Assembly (NCBI GenBank): GCA_026014905.1
Contig: JAOZHK010000196.1
Span: 1-24,548 of the forward strand
Direction of reading: 5' to 3'
DNA from: Candidatus Bathyarchaeota archaeon
Lineage (GTDB): Archaea; Thermoproteota; Bathyarchaeia; RBG-16-48-13; GCA-020355125
Length of the DNA: 24,548 bases
In this document: positions 13,585 to 21,497 of the stretch, in pieces
Layout: each line of letters opens with the position of its first letter
Numbering within the stretch: position 1 is the stretch's first letter
The notes under the pieces: model-generated
What the model saw: the letters and a program-made list of their open reading frames with translations, nothing else
What the model was told of the DNA's origin: nothing
Databases searched by the model: none
Translations under genes and position numbers: made by a program

Positions 13585-14748
13585 CTAGCGGGGGGGCTTT
13601 CTATAGATTTTTTGTGCCGTGACAAGTAAGCATGTCGCGCAGGCGACACCGATGAAAAATGTCACTTCGTACCCAAAGATGCCCCAAATGATGCCTCCAG
13701 TAAACGGCATAATGACCGCAGCTATATGCTCTGTTGTTTGTCCCATCGCGAGAGACGGGGTCAAATCCGCTCTAGGAGCAAGTTCGTGAATGTACGTGGT
13801 GCGAGAGATACGGGAGATAATCATGAGAATCGTGTTGAGCACGTACAGTGCGAGGAGCACGAACACGTCGTGGAGAAGCGCATACCCTAAGAAATTGACG
13901 ATCATTAATACGTAACTGACGGTTAACATGGTCTTTGACCCAAACCGATCTGTGAGTTTCCCTAAATAGGGCGAGGAGAGAAAGGTTAAGACTCGGCTAA
14001 TCACCATAACAAGCGCCATCGTCGTGACGTCTAAACCATAAATCGAAACCAGAGCAAAGGGCGCGAAGGTCACGAACATTTGGCGTCGAGCGCCCTCAAA
14101 GAAACTCAGAATATAAAAAACACCGTATTGTCTTCTGAACACAATCCGCGTTCTATTAAAAACGTGTTTAGTCGACGGAATTTTAACGACAATCAGCCCG
14201 CCGATGAGCGCAATCGAGCCAGCGATAACAAAAAATAATCGGTACGGCATCTCGACGATGCTGGAAAAAATCGTCACAGCCGCCATGGCAATGATGGCTG
14301 CGATGGAGGCAACACTGTTCACCTGACCCAGTCGCTTTCCTTCTTGCGCCGTTTCTGACAAACTGAGAGTTAAGGAGGACGACAGCGGAACCCACGAGTG
14401 GAAGCCAATACTCCAGATGAGCAACCAGGGGACAACGTGAATCCAGCTGTTTACGGTTGAGACTCCTCCAATGCCCACGCTGAAAATGAGTAAGAACACA
14501 CCGGCTAACAAGGACGGAGGAAACTGCAGTATCGACCCCATGATAAACGCCGAGAGTAAGCCCGGTATTTCTCGGATTGATTCTAACGTCCCAATCTGAA
14601 ATGCATCGAAATGTAATTCGTTAACAAAAAAATTTTTACTAATTGAGGAATTGATGGCCAATGCAAAATTGATGGAAAAGTAACCCGCAGCGAGATAGAT
14701 CAAGGATTGCAGCTGATCAGAACTCGGTTTTTTCAATGCTTTACACAA
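13585..14748 (-). CDS. MFS transporter
   Basis: A 387-residue major facilitator with about 12 hydrophobic segments and a central polar stretch near residues 195-215. The loop GKLTDRFGSK, in the second half, is the MFS A-like motif (GxLxDRxGxk); the first half carries a weaker version around residue 60-70. No substrate can be assigned. The start is uncertain: TTG 14748 or TTG 14736, both without a good ribosome site. It is followed downstream on the same strand by the 2-TM protein gene after 91 nt. It is not closely similar to the plus-strand MFS at 15637, which has its A motif in the first half. Confidence 0.8.
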   Translation of the reverse strand: MCKALKKPSSDQLQSLIYLAAGYFSINFALAINSSISKNFFVNELHFDAFQIGTLESIREIPGLLSAFIMGSILQFPPSLLAGVFLLIFSVGIGGVSTVNSWIHVVPWLLIWSIGFHSWVPLSSSLTLSLSETAQEGKRLGQVNSVASIAAIIAMAAVTIFSSIVEMPYRLFFVIAGSIALIGGLIVVKIPSTKHVFNRTRIVFRRQYGVFYILSFFEGARRQMFVTFAPFALVSIYGLDVTTMALVMVISRVLTFLSSPYLGKLTDRFGSKTMLTVSYVLMIVNFLGYALLHDVFVLLALYVLNTILMIISRISRTTYIHELAPRADLTPSLAMGQTTEHIAAVIMPFTGGIIWGIFGYEVTFFIGVACATCLLVTAQKIYRKPPR

Positions 14749-14832
14749 CGGAGTGGCGGGTCAGCTAAACAGTTCCTTGATGTGATCACTGCACGTTTTT
14801 ATTTTTAAAACAAGAAGGTGGTGAGGGTGTGG

Positions 14833-15108
14833 TTATTCCAGCCGCTTGATGATGTGGTATCCAAACTGCGTTTTGGTAATGGGTGAAATTTGTCCTTTCT
14901 GAAGGGCAAAGGCAACTTTCTCGAATTCTTTCACCATCTGTCCTCGACCAAAGGTTCCCAGGTCACCACCACGTTTTTTAGAGGGGCAGCGTGAAACGTC
15001 TTTCGCAATAGTTGCGAACTTTTCTCGTTTATTCAACCGTTCTACGACGCGCTGAGCCTCTTTCGCGGTCTTCACGAGGATGTGGGCGCAATGAACTTTG
15101 TTTGGCAT
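14833..15108 (-). CDS. Parvulin-type peptidyl-prolyl isomerase
   Basis: A 91-residue stand-alone parvulin: HCAHILVKTAKEAQ (the first conserved histidine of the fold), FATIAKDVSRCPS, KKRGGDLGTFGRGQMVKEF, and the final ISPITKTQFGYHIIKRLE with the second histidine. Such PpiC domains catalyse cis-trans isomerisation of X-Pro bonds in folding proteins; without signal peptide or membrane anchor it works in the cytoplasm. The frame could start earlier (15141), but ATG 15108 fits the single-domain family. GCTAGC at 15153-15158 lies upstream. Confidence 0.9.
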   Translation of the reverse strand: MPNKVHCAHILVKTAKEAQRVVERLNKREKFATIAKDVSRCPSKKRGGDLGTFGRGQMVKEFEKVAFALQKGQISPITKTQFGYHIIKRLE

Positions 15109-15257
15109 ACAGAGTGATGACATCAACTGGTTAATAATCATTATGCGCCGCCGCTAGCTACTAACGTTGTACGCTGGCCATGAGTCGGTACTAGCGTATG
15201 TTTTAATATAACGTGTTCAATACTTGTATTTCTCATTGGTACAGGAGTCCATTAATA

Positions 15258-15542
15258 ATGATAGTTATTGCCGCAATGATAACCACCCTTGACGATCAAA
15301 GTGATGCGTATCAACAAGCATTTCAGGCCCTCGCCGCGAACGTCCGCAAGGATCCGGGGGTAATCACGTATGTACTTCATCGTATGATCGATAACCCCTC
15401 CAAGTTCTTTATCTTTGAACAATATATGGATGACGAAGCAATACAATACCATACGTCGACAAAACACTTCAAGGAATATCGGAAGAATACTGCACATATG
15501 GTCAAGGAGCGTGACGTGGGCTTCTATCATGCAGCGGTTTGA
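15258..15542 (+). CDS. Antibiotic biosynthesis monooxygenase (ABM) domain protein
   Basis: A 94-residue ferredoxin-like ABM protein: strand MIVIAAMITT, helix YQQAFQALAANVRKDPGV, strand TYVLHRMIDNPSKFFIFEQY, then the helix with the conserved histidine (AIQYHTSTKHFKEY). Members are dimers that oxidise quinol-like compounds or degrade haem, or simply bind ligands. GGAG ten bases before ATG 15258 fixes this start over the longer frame from 15213. It precedes an MFS transporter by 94 nt on the same strand, a pairing consistent with handling of a small aromatic compound, though that is only inference. Confidence 0.85.
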   Translation: MIVIAAMITTLDDQSDAYQQAFQALAANVRKDPGVITYVLHRMIDNPSKFFIFEQYMDDEAIQYHTSTKHFKEYRKNTAHMVKERDVGFYHAAV

Positions 15543-15636
15543 CCAGCGTGCCACCTAGCAAGATCCCAGCACCTCCCACTTCTCCATCCAACGCATGCGC
15601 GAAAATTTTTCGATGGTTCAACCGATTATGGGATAA

Positions 15637-16857
15637 ATGTTAACGATGAAGCTACGGTCTTGGTATAGACTTCCCGATGTGTTCGACAAGGACTTAAGAC
15701 TACTGCTCTACTCGATGTCCTTACGGCGAATCTCCATGGGCTTCCTTGGCGTGGTGCGAGCCATCTATTTTGCTCTACTTGGTCTCAGTCCGGTCGAGAT
15801 CGGTATTCTTCTCTCACTGGCCACCTTTGTGAGTGCGGTACATCACATAACCTTCGGGATGCTATCCGATCGATTGGGCCGTAAACCGTTTCTGATTATC
15901 GGTGGCATCTTCGCAACATTACGGATGGTGATCTTCGCCGTCAGTTCAGACTTTTGGATGCTGGCCTTAGCACAAGGTGTTGGAGCTATGGGCGAAGGCG
16001 CCGGGGCAGGTCAACCCGTCGTATCGGGATATATTGCAGACAAAACGAATGTCGAGAATCGTTCATCACTCTTCAGCACACTCGCCGTCTCCAACGGGTT
16101 AGCGGCGACGATTGGCACACTGCTGGCTGTATTACCCGCATCCTTTCAGAGTGCGCTCGCACTCGATGTTATCACGGCTCACTCACTGCTCTTCTGGATT
16201 GGAGCAGCTGGCGGAGCAGCGTCCATTCTACTTATCATACCGTTACAGGACGTGAAATCAACGAGAATTGACAAAGAGGAAACGCGAACAACGTTGAAGG
16301 CTCATTCATGGGGAGTTATTGCTCGATTTTCCCTTGTTCGGTCAACGAGTGGTGTAGGCTGGAGTTTCATCGATTCCCTCATGTCGCTCTACTTTTACCT
16401 GCAATTCAGTCTCGGCAGTGAGGTTCTGGGACCCATATACGCTGTAGCGCGACTCCTCTCCGTCTTTAGCTATGTTTTCGTCCCCCCTGTAGTAAACCGA
16501 TTTGGAGAGGTCCACGCGCTCGTCGTCTCCCGCCTCGTCACCGCGAGTCTCGCGGTCCTATTTTCTCTCGTCACATCGCCGCTCGTCGCCATCGTCATAC
16601 TGATTTCGTTTCGAATCGTGATGATGTTCACCATGCCCATAAGACAGACCTTCGCTGTCGCGCTCGTGGATCCACGCGAAACAGCGACCGCCATTGGCGT
16701 CAGCAACTTCGTTCGGATGAGCTTCCGAACAATCGCACCAACCCTAGCGGGATACATGTTTGAAACCATCAGTTTCACGATGCCCTTTCTCACGGGCGCA
16801 TCGTTACTAGCCGTGAACGGTCTCCTCTTTAGAGCCTTCTTTAAACCTAAAGAATAG
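15637..16857 (+). CDS. MFS transporter
   Basis: A 406-residue major facilitator with about 12 hydrophobic segments. The canonical A motif GMLSDRLGRKP lies between helices 2 and 3, followed by an alanine/glycine-rich helix GVGAMGEGAGAGQPVV and a charged central loop at residues 205-230 (VKSTRIDKEETRTT). The C-terminal half contains TAIGVSNFVRM, typical of sugar or drug/H+ antiporter MFS branches. Two start codons, ATG 15637 and ATG 15646, are equally possible. It may be transcribed with the ABM gene upstream. Confidence 0.85.
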   Translation: MLTMKLRSWYRLPDVFDKDLRLLLYSMSLRRISMGFLGVVRAIYFALLGLSPVEIGILLSLATFVSAVHHITFGMLSDRLGRKPFLIIGGIFATLRMVIFAVSSDFWMLALAQGVGAMGEGAGAGQPVVSGYIADKTNVENRSSLFSTLAVSNGLAATIGTLLAVLPASFQSALALDVITAHSLLFWIGAAGGAASILLIIPLQDVKSTRIDKEETRTTLKAHSWGVIARFSLVRSTSGVGWSFIDSLMSLYFYLQFSLGSEVLGPIYAVARLLSVFSYVFVPPVVNRFGEVHALVVSRLVTASLAVLFSLVTSPLVAIVILISFRIVMMFTMPIRQTFAVALVDPRETATAIGVSNFVRMSFRTIAPTLAGYMFETISFTMPFLTGASLLAVNGLLFRAFFKPKE

Positions 16858-17001
16858 GGTTAAACCCACATTGTCATGTGAAAACAAAATTTCAACAACT
16901 TCACGCGAGCGTAGGGGTAACATTGATCGTTGATGCACTTGTTGGTCTGGAAACGTTATTATGGTTTCGAGTGATTCACATTTGCTCATGAAGTGATGAC
17001 T

Positions 17002-17553
17002 ATGACCTGTATAGCTATTCAATCTAGCCCAAACATGAACGGGTTGACAGCACGTCTTGCTCAAGCGGTCTTGACAGGGGTTGAGGCTGAAGGAGATGAA
17101 ACGGAACTCGTGCACTTGAATCAACTCAATATTCAATCCTGTCGTGCCTGTAATGAGGGATGGGGGGAATGCCGCACGAAGGGCACCTGTATCCTTGAGG
17201 ATGATTTTGAGGCGCTCTGTACGAAACTGGCTAACGCCGATACGGTGGTCTTTGCTACGCCTGTGTATTGGCATGACCTGAGTGAATCCGCGAAGCGCTT
17301 TTTAGATCGCGTGCGACGGTGTGAAACGTTCAACGGCTTCACTACATATAACGATACACCCGTTATCGGCATCACCTCCGCAGGGGGAAGTGGTCGAGGT
17401 GCTGCCCGCGCGCTCTATAATCTAGAAGACTACCTCCGTCGACTCGGATTCGAGATCTTTGACCTAGTTTCAGTAACCCGATTTTCCAAAGACCATAAAC
17501 TCCTCATGTTACAAGAAGCAGGTCGAAGCTTGGTTTCCGCTACTACAAAGTAA
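17002..17553 (+). CDS. NAD(P)H-dependent FMN reductase / iron-sulfur flavoprotein-like
   Basis: A 183-residue flavodoxin-fold protein: MTCIAIQSSPNMNGLTARLA is the FMN phosphate loop, VVFATPVYWHDLS the flavin-ring loop, and TSAGGSGRGAARAL the third FMN contact. After the first 45 residues comes a cysteine group, CRACNEGWGECRTKGTC, in the place where iron-sulfur flavoproteins keep their cluster ligands (CxxCxxCxxxxxC); the spacing here is stretched, so a zinc or redox site is also possible. Three starts are in frame: GTG 16993, ATG 16996 and ATG 17002; the last fits the family. It probably passes electrons from NAD(P)H to an unknown acceptor. Confidence 0.8.
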   Translation: MTCIAIQSSPNMNGLTARLAQAVLTGVEAEGDETELVHLNQLNIQSCRACNEGWGECRTKGTCILEDDFEALCTKLANADTVVFATPVYWHDLSESAKRFLDRVRRCETFNGFTTYNDTPVIGITSAGGSGRGAARALYNLEDYLRRLGFEIFDLVSVTRFSKDHKLLMLQEAGRSLVSATTK

Positions 17554-17640
17554 TACCTAAATTCCCTGCTCCTTTTTTCCACTCTGCTTGAAGTCCTTCA
17601 ATCCCAGAAATGAGAATCAATAATATGAGTGAATTCGATT

Positions 17641-17838
17641 ATGTCTCAGAAATTCATTAGCGTCTGGAAACTAATATCCGTTGAATATCATCGCGGAGAT
17701 CAAACCTTCTATCCACAGAACACTTTCACGCGCGCGTATCCACTACGCGCGCACATCAGTATCTTCAACGACAGTATAGGTTCGTGGACTATCCCAAAAT
17801 TCGACGCGCGCGTACACCTGGGTCCCAGCAAGTCTTAA
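17641..17838 (+). pseudogene. Lipocalin-like domain remnant with three CG tracts
   Basis: Starts MSQKFISVWKLISVEYHRGD, which resembles the first strand of small lipocalin-like proteins (GtWkLvSxE...dG...yPfG), but the rest, about 40 residues, does not continue the barrel. In 84 bp there are three alternating tracts: 17729-17736 (read TRA), 17746-17752 (RAH) and 17805-17812 (ARV). The frame is intact for 65 codons, so it might be expressed, but the product is half a domain. A decayed or CG-invaded gene is the best reading. Confidence 0.4.
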
Positions 17839-17928
17839 GTTGACGATTCATAACTACCTTCTTTTTCCTTTTTAAAAGGTATCAAGCCTCAGAATAAGTA
17901 TTTTACAAAAAAAGTGAGAAGGGGGAGA

Positions 17929-18456
17929 TTAGTCGGTTGCGTACACTTCGACGTTGAACGGTAGCAGCGCGGAAGCGGTGAGTCCATTGGTTTCGAAGGC
18001 GTAGGCCAGATACGCGGTGATGGCGTGGGTGTCTTTCTCCAAGGTGAGTTTCAGTGTGCTCATCGAGATTAATTCCCCGACGATGAGTTGTGTGCCCATC
18101 AGATCAGGGTATGATAGGATATCGCCGTTGACGACCCATTGCCCTGGCATGAGAATATTTAACACTTGATCGTCGACCTTGATCACGAGAATATGCTGGG
18201 ACATTCCAACAATCTCGCCAATGAGGGGTGCAAGGGATCCGTCAGTGATAAAGCGTCGCAGGATCGTGTCCCGTCGTCGAATCCGATAAGCAAGTCCGTC
18301 GCGATTGAGCTCCAACGTGACCTTTTGGCCGTCACAAGTTGGTATATCGAGTTCCTGTTCGTCAGCCGCAGCTAGAGGAACCACCGCGAGAAGGCTCCAG
18401 CTGAGGGCAGCGAGCATCGCAACCGAGAAGAGTGTGAGTTTTGTTTTTCGTTCCAT
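17929..18456 (-). CDS. Secreted protein with signal peptide, unknown function
   Basis: A 175-residue protein. The first 31 residues are a classical signal peptide: basic start (MERKTK), long hydrophobic core (LFSVAMLAALSWSLLAVVPL) and small residues before the likely cut at AAA-DEQ. The mature part, about 144 residues, is strand-rich and acidic, with repeated hydrophobic strands such as HILVIKVDDQVLNILM and QLIVGELISMS, consistent with a beta-sandwich or barrel facing outside. No cysteine pairs beyond one (C40). No family recognised. The gene downstream of the same strand run is a 2-TM protein (18597), so both may concern the cell surface. Confidence 0.65.
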   Translation of the reverse strand: MERKTKLTLFSVAMLAALSWSLLAVVPLAAADEQELDIPTCDGQKVTLELNRDGLAYRIRRRDTILRRFITDGSLAPLIGEIVGMSQHILVIKVDDQVLNILMPGQWVVNGDILSYPDLMGTQLIVGELISMSTLKLTLEKDTHAITAYLAYAFETNGLTASALLPFNVEVYATD

Positions 18457-18596
18457 GGGTTTATCGATACTCTCTTGTGGTGTTGCCCTTCATAGCGGTT
18501 ACGCACCTCTCATATTCACCACTGGTGTACACCATGGATTCGGAAACGACATCCCTCTCAAGAATCTGGATCGGGGTGAAGCACGTAGAAACGAGG

Positions 18597-18923
18597 TCAC
18601 TGATCGAGAAGTCCTTCCTCGAGATGGAGCAGAAGGGCGATGCGGCGTTCCCAGCGCTGATAAAAACGGTACTGACGAAACGCTAGATACACGCTGTAAA
18701 ACAAGGCGATGATGATGCCGACGGCGATGACCGTGTCAAACCGGTCGCGACTAATCAGCGTCTGCACGAAGTAGCGCGGAATAAAGAGAAAAAACAGCAG
18801 AATCGTAATAATCATCGTGAGTAGACTGCCTCGTCGAAAGCGACTCCACTCGTTATTGATCTCTAATAAAAAGTCATGGAGGGTCCGTATCGGAAGCTGT
18901 CGCCGACGATCATTTTCACTCAA
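18597..18923 (-). CDS. 108-aa membrane protein, two helices
   Basis: Cytoplasmic basic N-terminus (MSENDRRRQLPIRTL), helix 1 MIITILLFFLFIPRYFV, helix 2 VIAVGIIIALFYSVYLAF and a basic/amphipathic end (YQRWERRIALLLHLEEG). The start is TTG 18923, supported by GAAAGG four bases upstream. I know no family for certain. It lies upstream of the secreted-protein gene on the same strand with 140 nt between; a joint surface role is speculation. Confidence 0.6.
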   Translation of the reverse strand: MSENDRRRQLPIRTLHDFLLEINNEWSRFRRGSLLTMIITILLFFLFIPRYFVQTLISRDRFDTVIAVGIIIALFYSVYLAFRQYRFYQRWERRIALLLHLEEGLLDQ

Positions 18924-18996
18924 GGTACCTTTCCCTTACGCTTGGAAGATTATTAAGCGCTATGCACCAGTGGTGAACTCATCATTAATTAGTGAA

Positions 18997-19137
18997 TCAT
19001 TCCGTTTCGACCCAGTGTTTCCGTTTACCACAGCGTTGGCAATACTGTTCAACGTCACGCACATTGGAGCCACTGAGATAGGAAAAGCGTTTTCGGCTCC
19101 ATTTATGGAATCCAATTTTGCATAGGGTTGAGCTCAT
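18997..19137 (-). CDS. 46-aa zinc-knuckle micro-protein (DUF1660-like)
   Basis: The product MSSTLCKIGFHKWSRKRFS ends in VEQYCQRCGKRKHWVETE. One cysteine and a histidine near the N-terminus (LCKxxFHKW) and a CQRC pair form a likely zinc site, the layout of DUF1660-type phage and archaeal mini-proteins. ATG 19137 is the only start; no clear ribosome site, so a leaderless transcript is possible. A second tiny gene lies 43 nt upstream on the same strand. Confidence 0.65.
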   Translation of the reverse strand: MSSTLCKIGFHKWSRKRFSYLSGSNVRDVEQYCQRCGKRKHWVETE

Positions 19138-19180
19138 CCAATATCACGTAGATCCATTGATAATAACCATGTCTTATTTC

Positions 19181-19309
19181 TCAGCGCCAGCCTTCTCGTA
19201 TCTTCTTCGTACGCGCGCGCATACGCTGTAGTTCCTCGCGATAGGACGTGACCATATTCTTGAATGTGATCTGTTCGAAGGTGTTGAGTTCTTGAGGTGT
19301 ATGTGGCAT
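19181..19309 (-). CDS. 42-aa basic helical micro-protein
   Basis: MPHTPQELNTFEQITFKNMV continues as one amphipathic helix, SYREELQRMRARTKKIREGW. The segment MRART is encoded by a CG tract (19212-19220). TATATATA on the minus strand about 50 nt upstream supports transcription. It could be a nucleic-acid or ribosome-binding peptide; no family recognised. It is probably co-transcribed with the zinc-knuckle gene just below. Confidence 0.5.
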   Translation of the reverse strand: MPHTPQELNTFEQITFKNMVTSYREELQRMRARTKKIREGWR

Positions 19310-19354
19310 AGTAATTTAGGAATAAGAATAGTGTTTGTTGGAAATCGGTGACAC

Positions 19355-19365
19355 TATATATAAAA
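19355..19365 (-). promoter_or_regulatory. TATA box for the micro-protein pair
   Basis: Minus-strand TTTATATATA, about 50 nt before ATG 19309, with a transcript start expected near 19332. It faces away from the winged-helix gene at 19473, with which it shares a 163-nt divergent region. Confidence 0.5.
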
Positions 19366-19472
19366 TTTCAGTTTTTCTCTGTTTGATGTATTAAATTACG
19401 CGTTAAACGCCCTTGCATGCTGAAACGAGTTAATTCATAAGCGTTATATACTCAAAAATATGGATTAGGGGT

Positions 19473-19748
19473 ATGGTTCGTCGATCTAGACTGGAAATCT
19501 TCTTTGATGTGCTCGCCGTCATTGAACGGGGTGTGAGTAAACCGACCCGGATCATGTATAAAACGAATCTCTCATGGACCTCGCTACACGATGTCTTTGA
19601 GACATTGATCGATGGAGGATTTATTCTCGAGGAAGCAATTGAGAAATCAAAGCGGTATTCCATTACCGAGAAAGGAAGCAGTGCCTTAGCGTACCATCTC
19701 CGCTCACTTGAAGGCCTCGTACAAGTACAGCAACTGGCCGCTCGATAA
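19473..19748 (+). CDS. Archaeal winged-helix transcriptional regulator
   Basis: A 91-residue protein of the HTH_45-type archaeal winged-helix family: VRRSRLEIFFDVLAVIERGV, then a helix-turn-helix with SKPTRIMYKTNLSWTSL as recognition region, DVFETLIDGGFILEE, and the wing/C-terminal helix RYSITEKGSSALAYHL. These usually bind as dimers to their own and neighbouring promoters. The divergent micro-protein genes are the obvious targets. GGATTAGGGG directly before ATG 19473 serves as ribosome site. Confidence 0.85.
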   Translation: MVRRSRLEIFFDVLAVIERGVSKPTRIMYKTNLSWTSLHDVFETLIDGGFILEEAIEKSKRYSITEKGSSALAYHLRSLEGLVQVQQLAAR

Positions 19749-20060
19749 CAACGTGCGTTTTTCATTAACTGGCGCCCTTTTTTTTCAACGATTCATCCAC
19801 TGGCGAGTTCCTTGATGAATTCCCAGCCTTGATTTTAGTGCTCGCAGAGTGCCGCCTCATCAATTGACTTCATCTCGTGATTGGTAGAGTTGGCATATTG
19901 TTCGGTATGGAGCAAGGCATCCGTTCCTGCGTTCGCGCATGGCGTCGAACTCGTTGGATCATCGACCGTATTTATTGAGACGAACTGTCGAGTTTCCGTG
20001 CACGAGCGTATAGGCATAAATTTAATATACTATCTCCATAAAATATGCGATTGATGGGTT
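19749..20060. other. Spacer without a convincing gene
   Basis: TTTTTTTT (about 19777) after the winged-helix gene is a plausible transcript end. A 60-codon minus-strand frame (19835-20017) has a composition unlike a protein and no promoter of its own. The right end carries the TATA box of the next gene. Confidence 0.45.
20019..20029 (+). promoter_or_regulatory. TATA box of the Ldh2-family gene
   Basis: AATTTAATATA about 32-42 nt before ATG 20061 predicts a transcript start near 20052 and a leader of about ten bases. Confidence 0.5.
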
Positions 20061-21095
20061 ATGCCAACCTTTTCAGAAGAGAAATTAAGAAAACTCGGAG
20101 TAACAATGTTTCTGGCAGCAGGAGCTTCTAACGAGCAAGCTAAAACGGTTACTGAAATATTAGTTGATACCAGTCTGATGGGTATAGATTCTCATGGTGT
20201 TAGAGCCTTGCCAGGATATATTCGAACTCTGAAGAAAGGACGAATTCAACCTGACGGAAAAACTGTCATCCTAAAAGATTCTCTTACAACAGCTTTTTGG
20301 GATGGCGGTCCACAATTTGGCCATGTAGTGGCAAAACGTGCAATGGAGACCGCGATCGAGAAAGCCCGAACTTATCACATGGGCTGGGTATCAACGGTTA
20401 GTGAGCACATTGGAGCACTCTATTACTACTCCTTGATGGCCGCTCGTAATGATATGATTGGTATTGTAACATGTAGAACAAATACGATGGGAGGAAATAT
20501 CACACCTTTTAATGGGCGCGAAGGTCGATTTGGAACCAATCCAATCTCAATCAGTATTCCAGCAGATAAAGAAAACCCCATTGTTCTCGACATTGCAACG
20601 AGTATGGTTGCATATGGCCATATTGCTGTAATGGCTGCGAGAGGTCAAAAAGTTCCTGAAGGTTGGATCCTCGATAAAGAAGGGAATCCTACAACCAATC
20701 CTATGGATTATCTCACTGGTGGGATGATGGTTCCCTTTGGTACCTATAAAGGATACGGATTAAGTGTTATCGTCGCTGCACTCCCCATGTTTCCGCCCGG
20801 TGTGGGCTTAGAGCAAGAAGATAAACCCTATCCGTGGGGTCACACCTTCATGGCTCTCGACCCGGAGGGATTTATGCCAATCCAAACATATAAGGAACGT
20901 ACCGATGCATTGATTCAGTATATTAAATCATGTCCACCATTACCTGGAAGAGAAGTGTTAATGCCTTTTGAGCGTGAATGGCGTGTCCGAGAAATGCGAT
21001 TGAACGAAGGCATCTTTGTTGATGAACCCTTCTGGAAAGACTTTCAGAAAATTGGAACGGAAATAGGTATTGATGTAGATAAAGAAATGAACTAA
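20061..21095 (+). CDS. Malate/L-lactate dehydrogenase (Ldh2) family oxidoreductase
   Basis: A 344-residue NAD(P)-dependent enzyme of the Ldh2/sulfolactate/ureidoglycolate dehydrogenase family, which has its own fold, not Rossmann. Motifs: MGIDSHGVRALPGYI (residues 40-54), SEHIGALYYYS with the expected catalytic histidine (H116), GRFGTNPISISIP, IVLDIATSMVAYG and FGTYKGYGLSVIV. It oxidises a 2-hydroxyacid such as malate, sulfolactate or lactate to the ketoacid; the sequence does not decide which. Length is normal. It is monocistronic, preceded by a TATA box with a short leader. Confidence 0.9.
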   Translation: MPTFSEEKLRKLGVTMFLAAGASNEQAKTVTEILVDTSLMGIDSHGVRALPGYIRTLKKGRIQPDGKTVILKDSLTTAFWDGGPQFGHVVAKRAMETAIEKARTYHMGWVSTVSEHIGALYYYSLMAARNDMIGIVTCRTNTMGGNITPFNGREGRFGTNPISISIPADKENPIVLDIATSMVAYGHIAVMAARGQKVPEGWILDKEGNPTTNPMDYLTGGMMVPFGTYKGYGLSVIVAALPMFPPGVGLEQEDKPYPWGHTFMALDPEGFMPIQTYKERTDALIQYIKSCPPLPGREVLMPFEREWRVREMRLNEGIFVDEPFWKDFQKIGTEIGIDVDKEMN

Positions 21096-21275
21096 TGCAT
21101 GGCATTTCACATATTAAGTAAGTTTTCCATCTTACCATTTCATTTATCCTCGGAGGAGGAATGCCAGCTCATATTCTTTATCTAAATAAGGCCTCTAGAT
21201 AAGAGAAATAGACACTGCTTCCGGTTACGCGCGCGCGTAAAGATTTTATGCCCAAAATTATTACTCATTGCCGCT
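21096..21275. other. Spacer with 16-bp CG palindrome
   Basis: A strong Shine-Dalgarno-like GGAGGAGG precedes ATG 21162, which opens only 13 codons (to 21203); it may be the head of a lost gene or a chance site. TTACGCGCGCGCGTAA at 21225-21240 is the cleanest example of the CG motif, a full 16-bp palindrome. Confidence 0.5.
21225..21240. repeat. TTA(CG)5TAA palindrome
   Basis: Perfect 16-bp palindrome of alternating CG flanked by TTA/TAA; best representative of the recurring motif in this window. Confidence 0.8.
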
Positions 21276-21386
21276 ATGTCAAAAATGTCTGAACTAATTC
21301 AGCAATATTCAATGAAGGAAATCACTCTAAGCCTCATCGCTGTCAATGTGGTTCTAATACACGTTCTGTTATTTGTCATCACATGA
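21276..21386 (+). CDS. 36-aa single-helix membrane micro-protein
   Basis: MSKMSELIQQYSMKEITLS is followed by one hydrophobic helix (LIAVNVVLIHVLLFVI) up to the stop. An ATTTTATG box lies about 30 nt upstream, so a leaderless message is conceivable. Too short for homology; the amphipathic head plus membrane helix is the pattern of a small regulatory membrane peptide, but chance cannot be excluded. Confidence 0.35.
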   Translation: MSKMSELIQQYSMKEITLSLIAVNVVLIHVLLFVIT

Positions 21387-21497
21387 TAAACTACAGAGCT
21401 AATTTGCATGACCATGTGCCGAAGAGCGCGTTTTTCACTAGGTCATTGTTTAATATCCACTGTTTATAAAAAATAGTGGAATAAACGTTTAAAAAAT

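Noticed and set aside
18305..18712. Plus-strand frames opposite the secreted-protein and 2-TM genes
   Set aside because: They are antisense to a clear signal peptide and to membrane helices; apparent hydrophobicity is a mirror effect.
19835..20017. 60-codon minus-strand frame in the spacer before the Ldh2 gene
   Set aside because: Threonine/asparagine-rich, no hydrophobic pattern, and only the promoter of the opposite gene nearby.
248..21240. CRISPR array built from the recurring motifs
   Set aside because: The CG and CTAG motifs are short, irregularly spaced and lack unique spacers of constant length; no cas gene is present.
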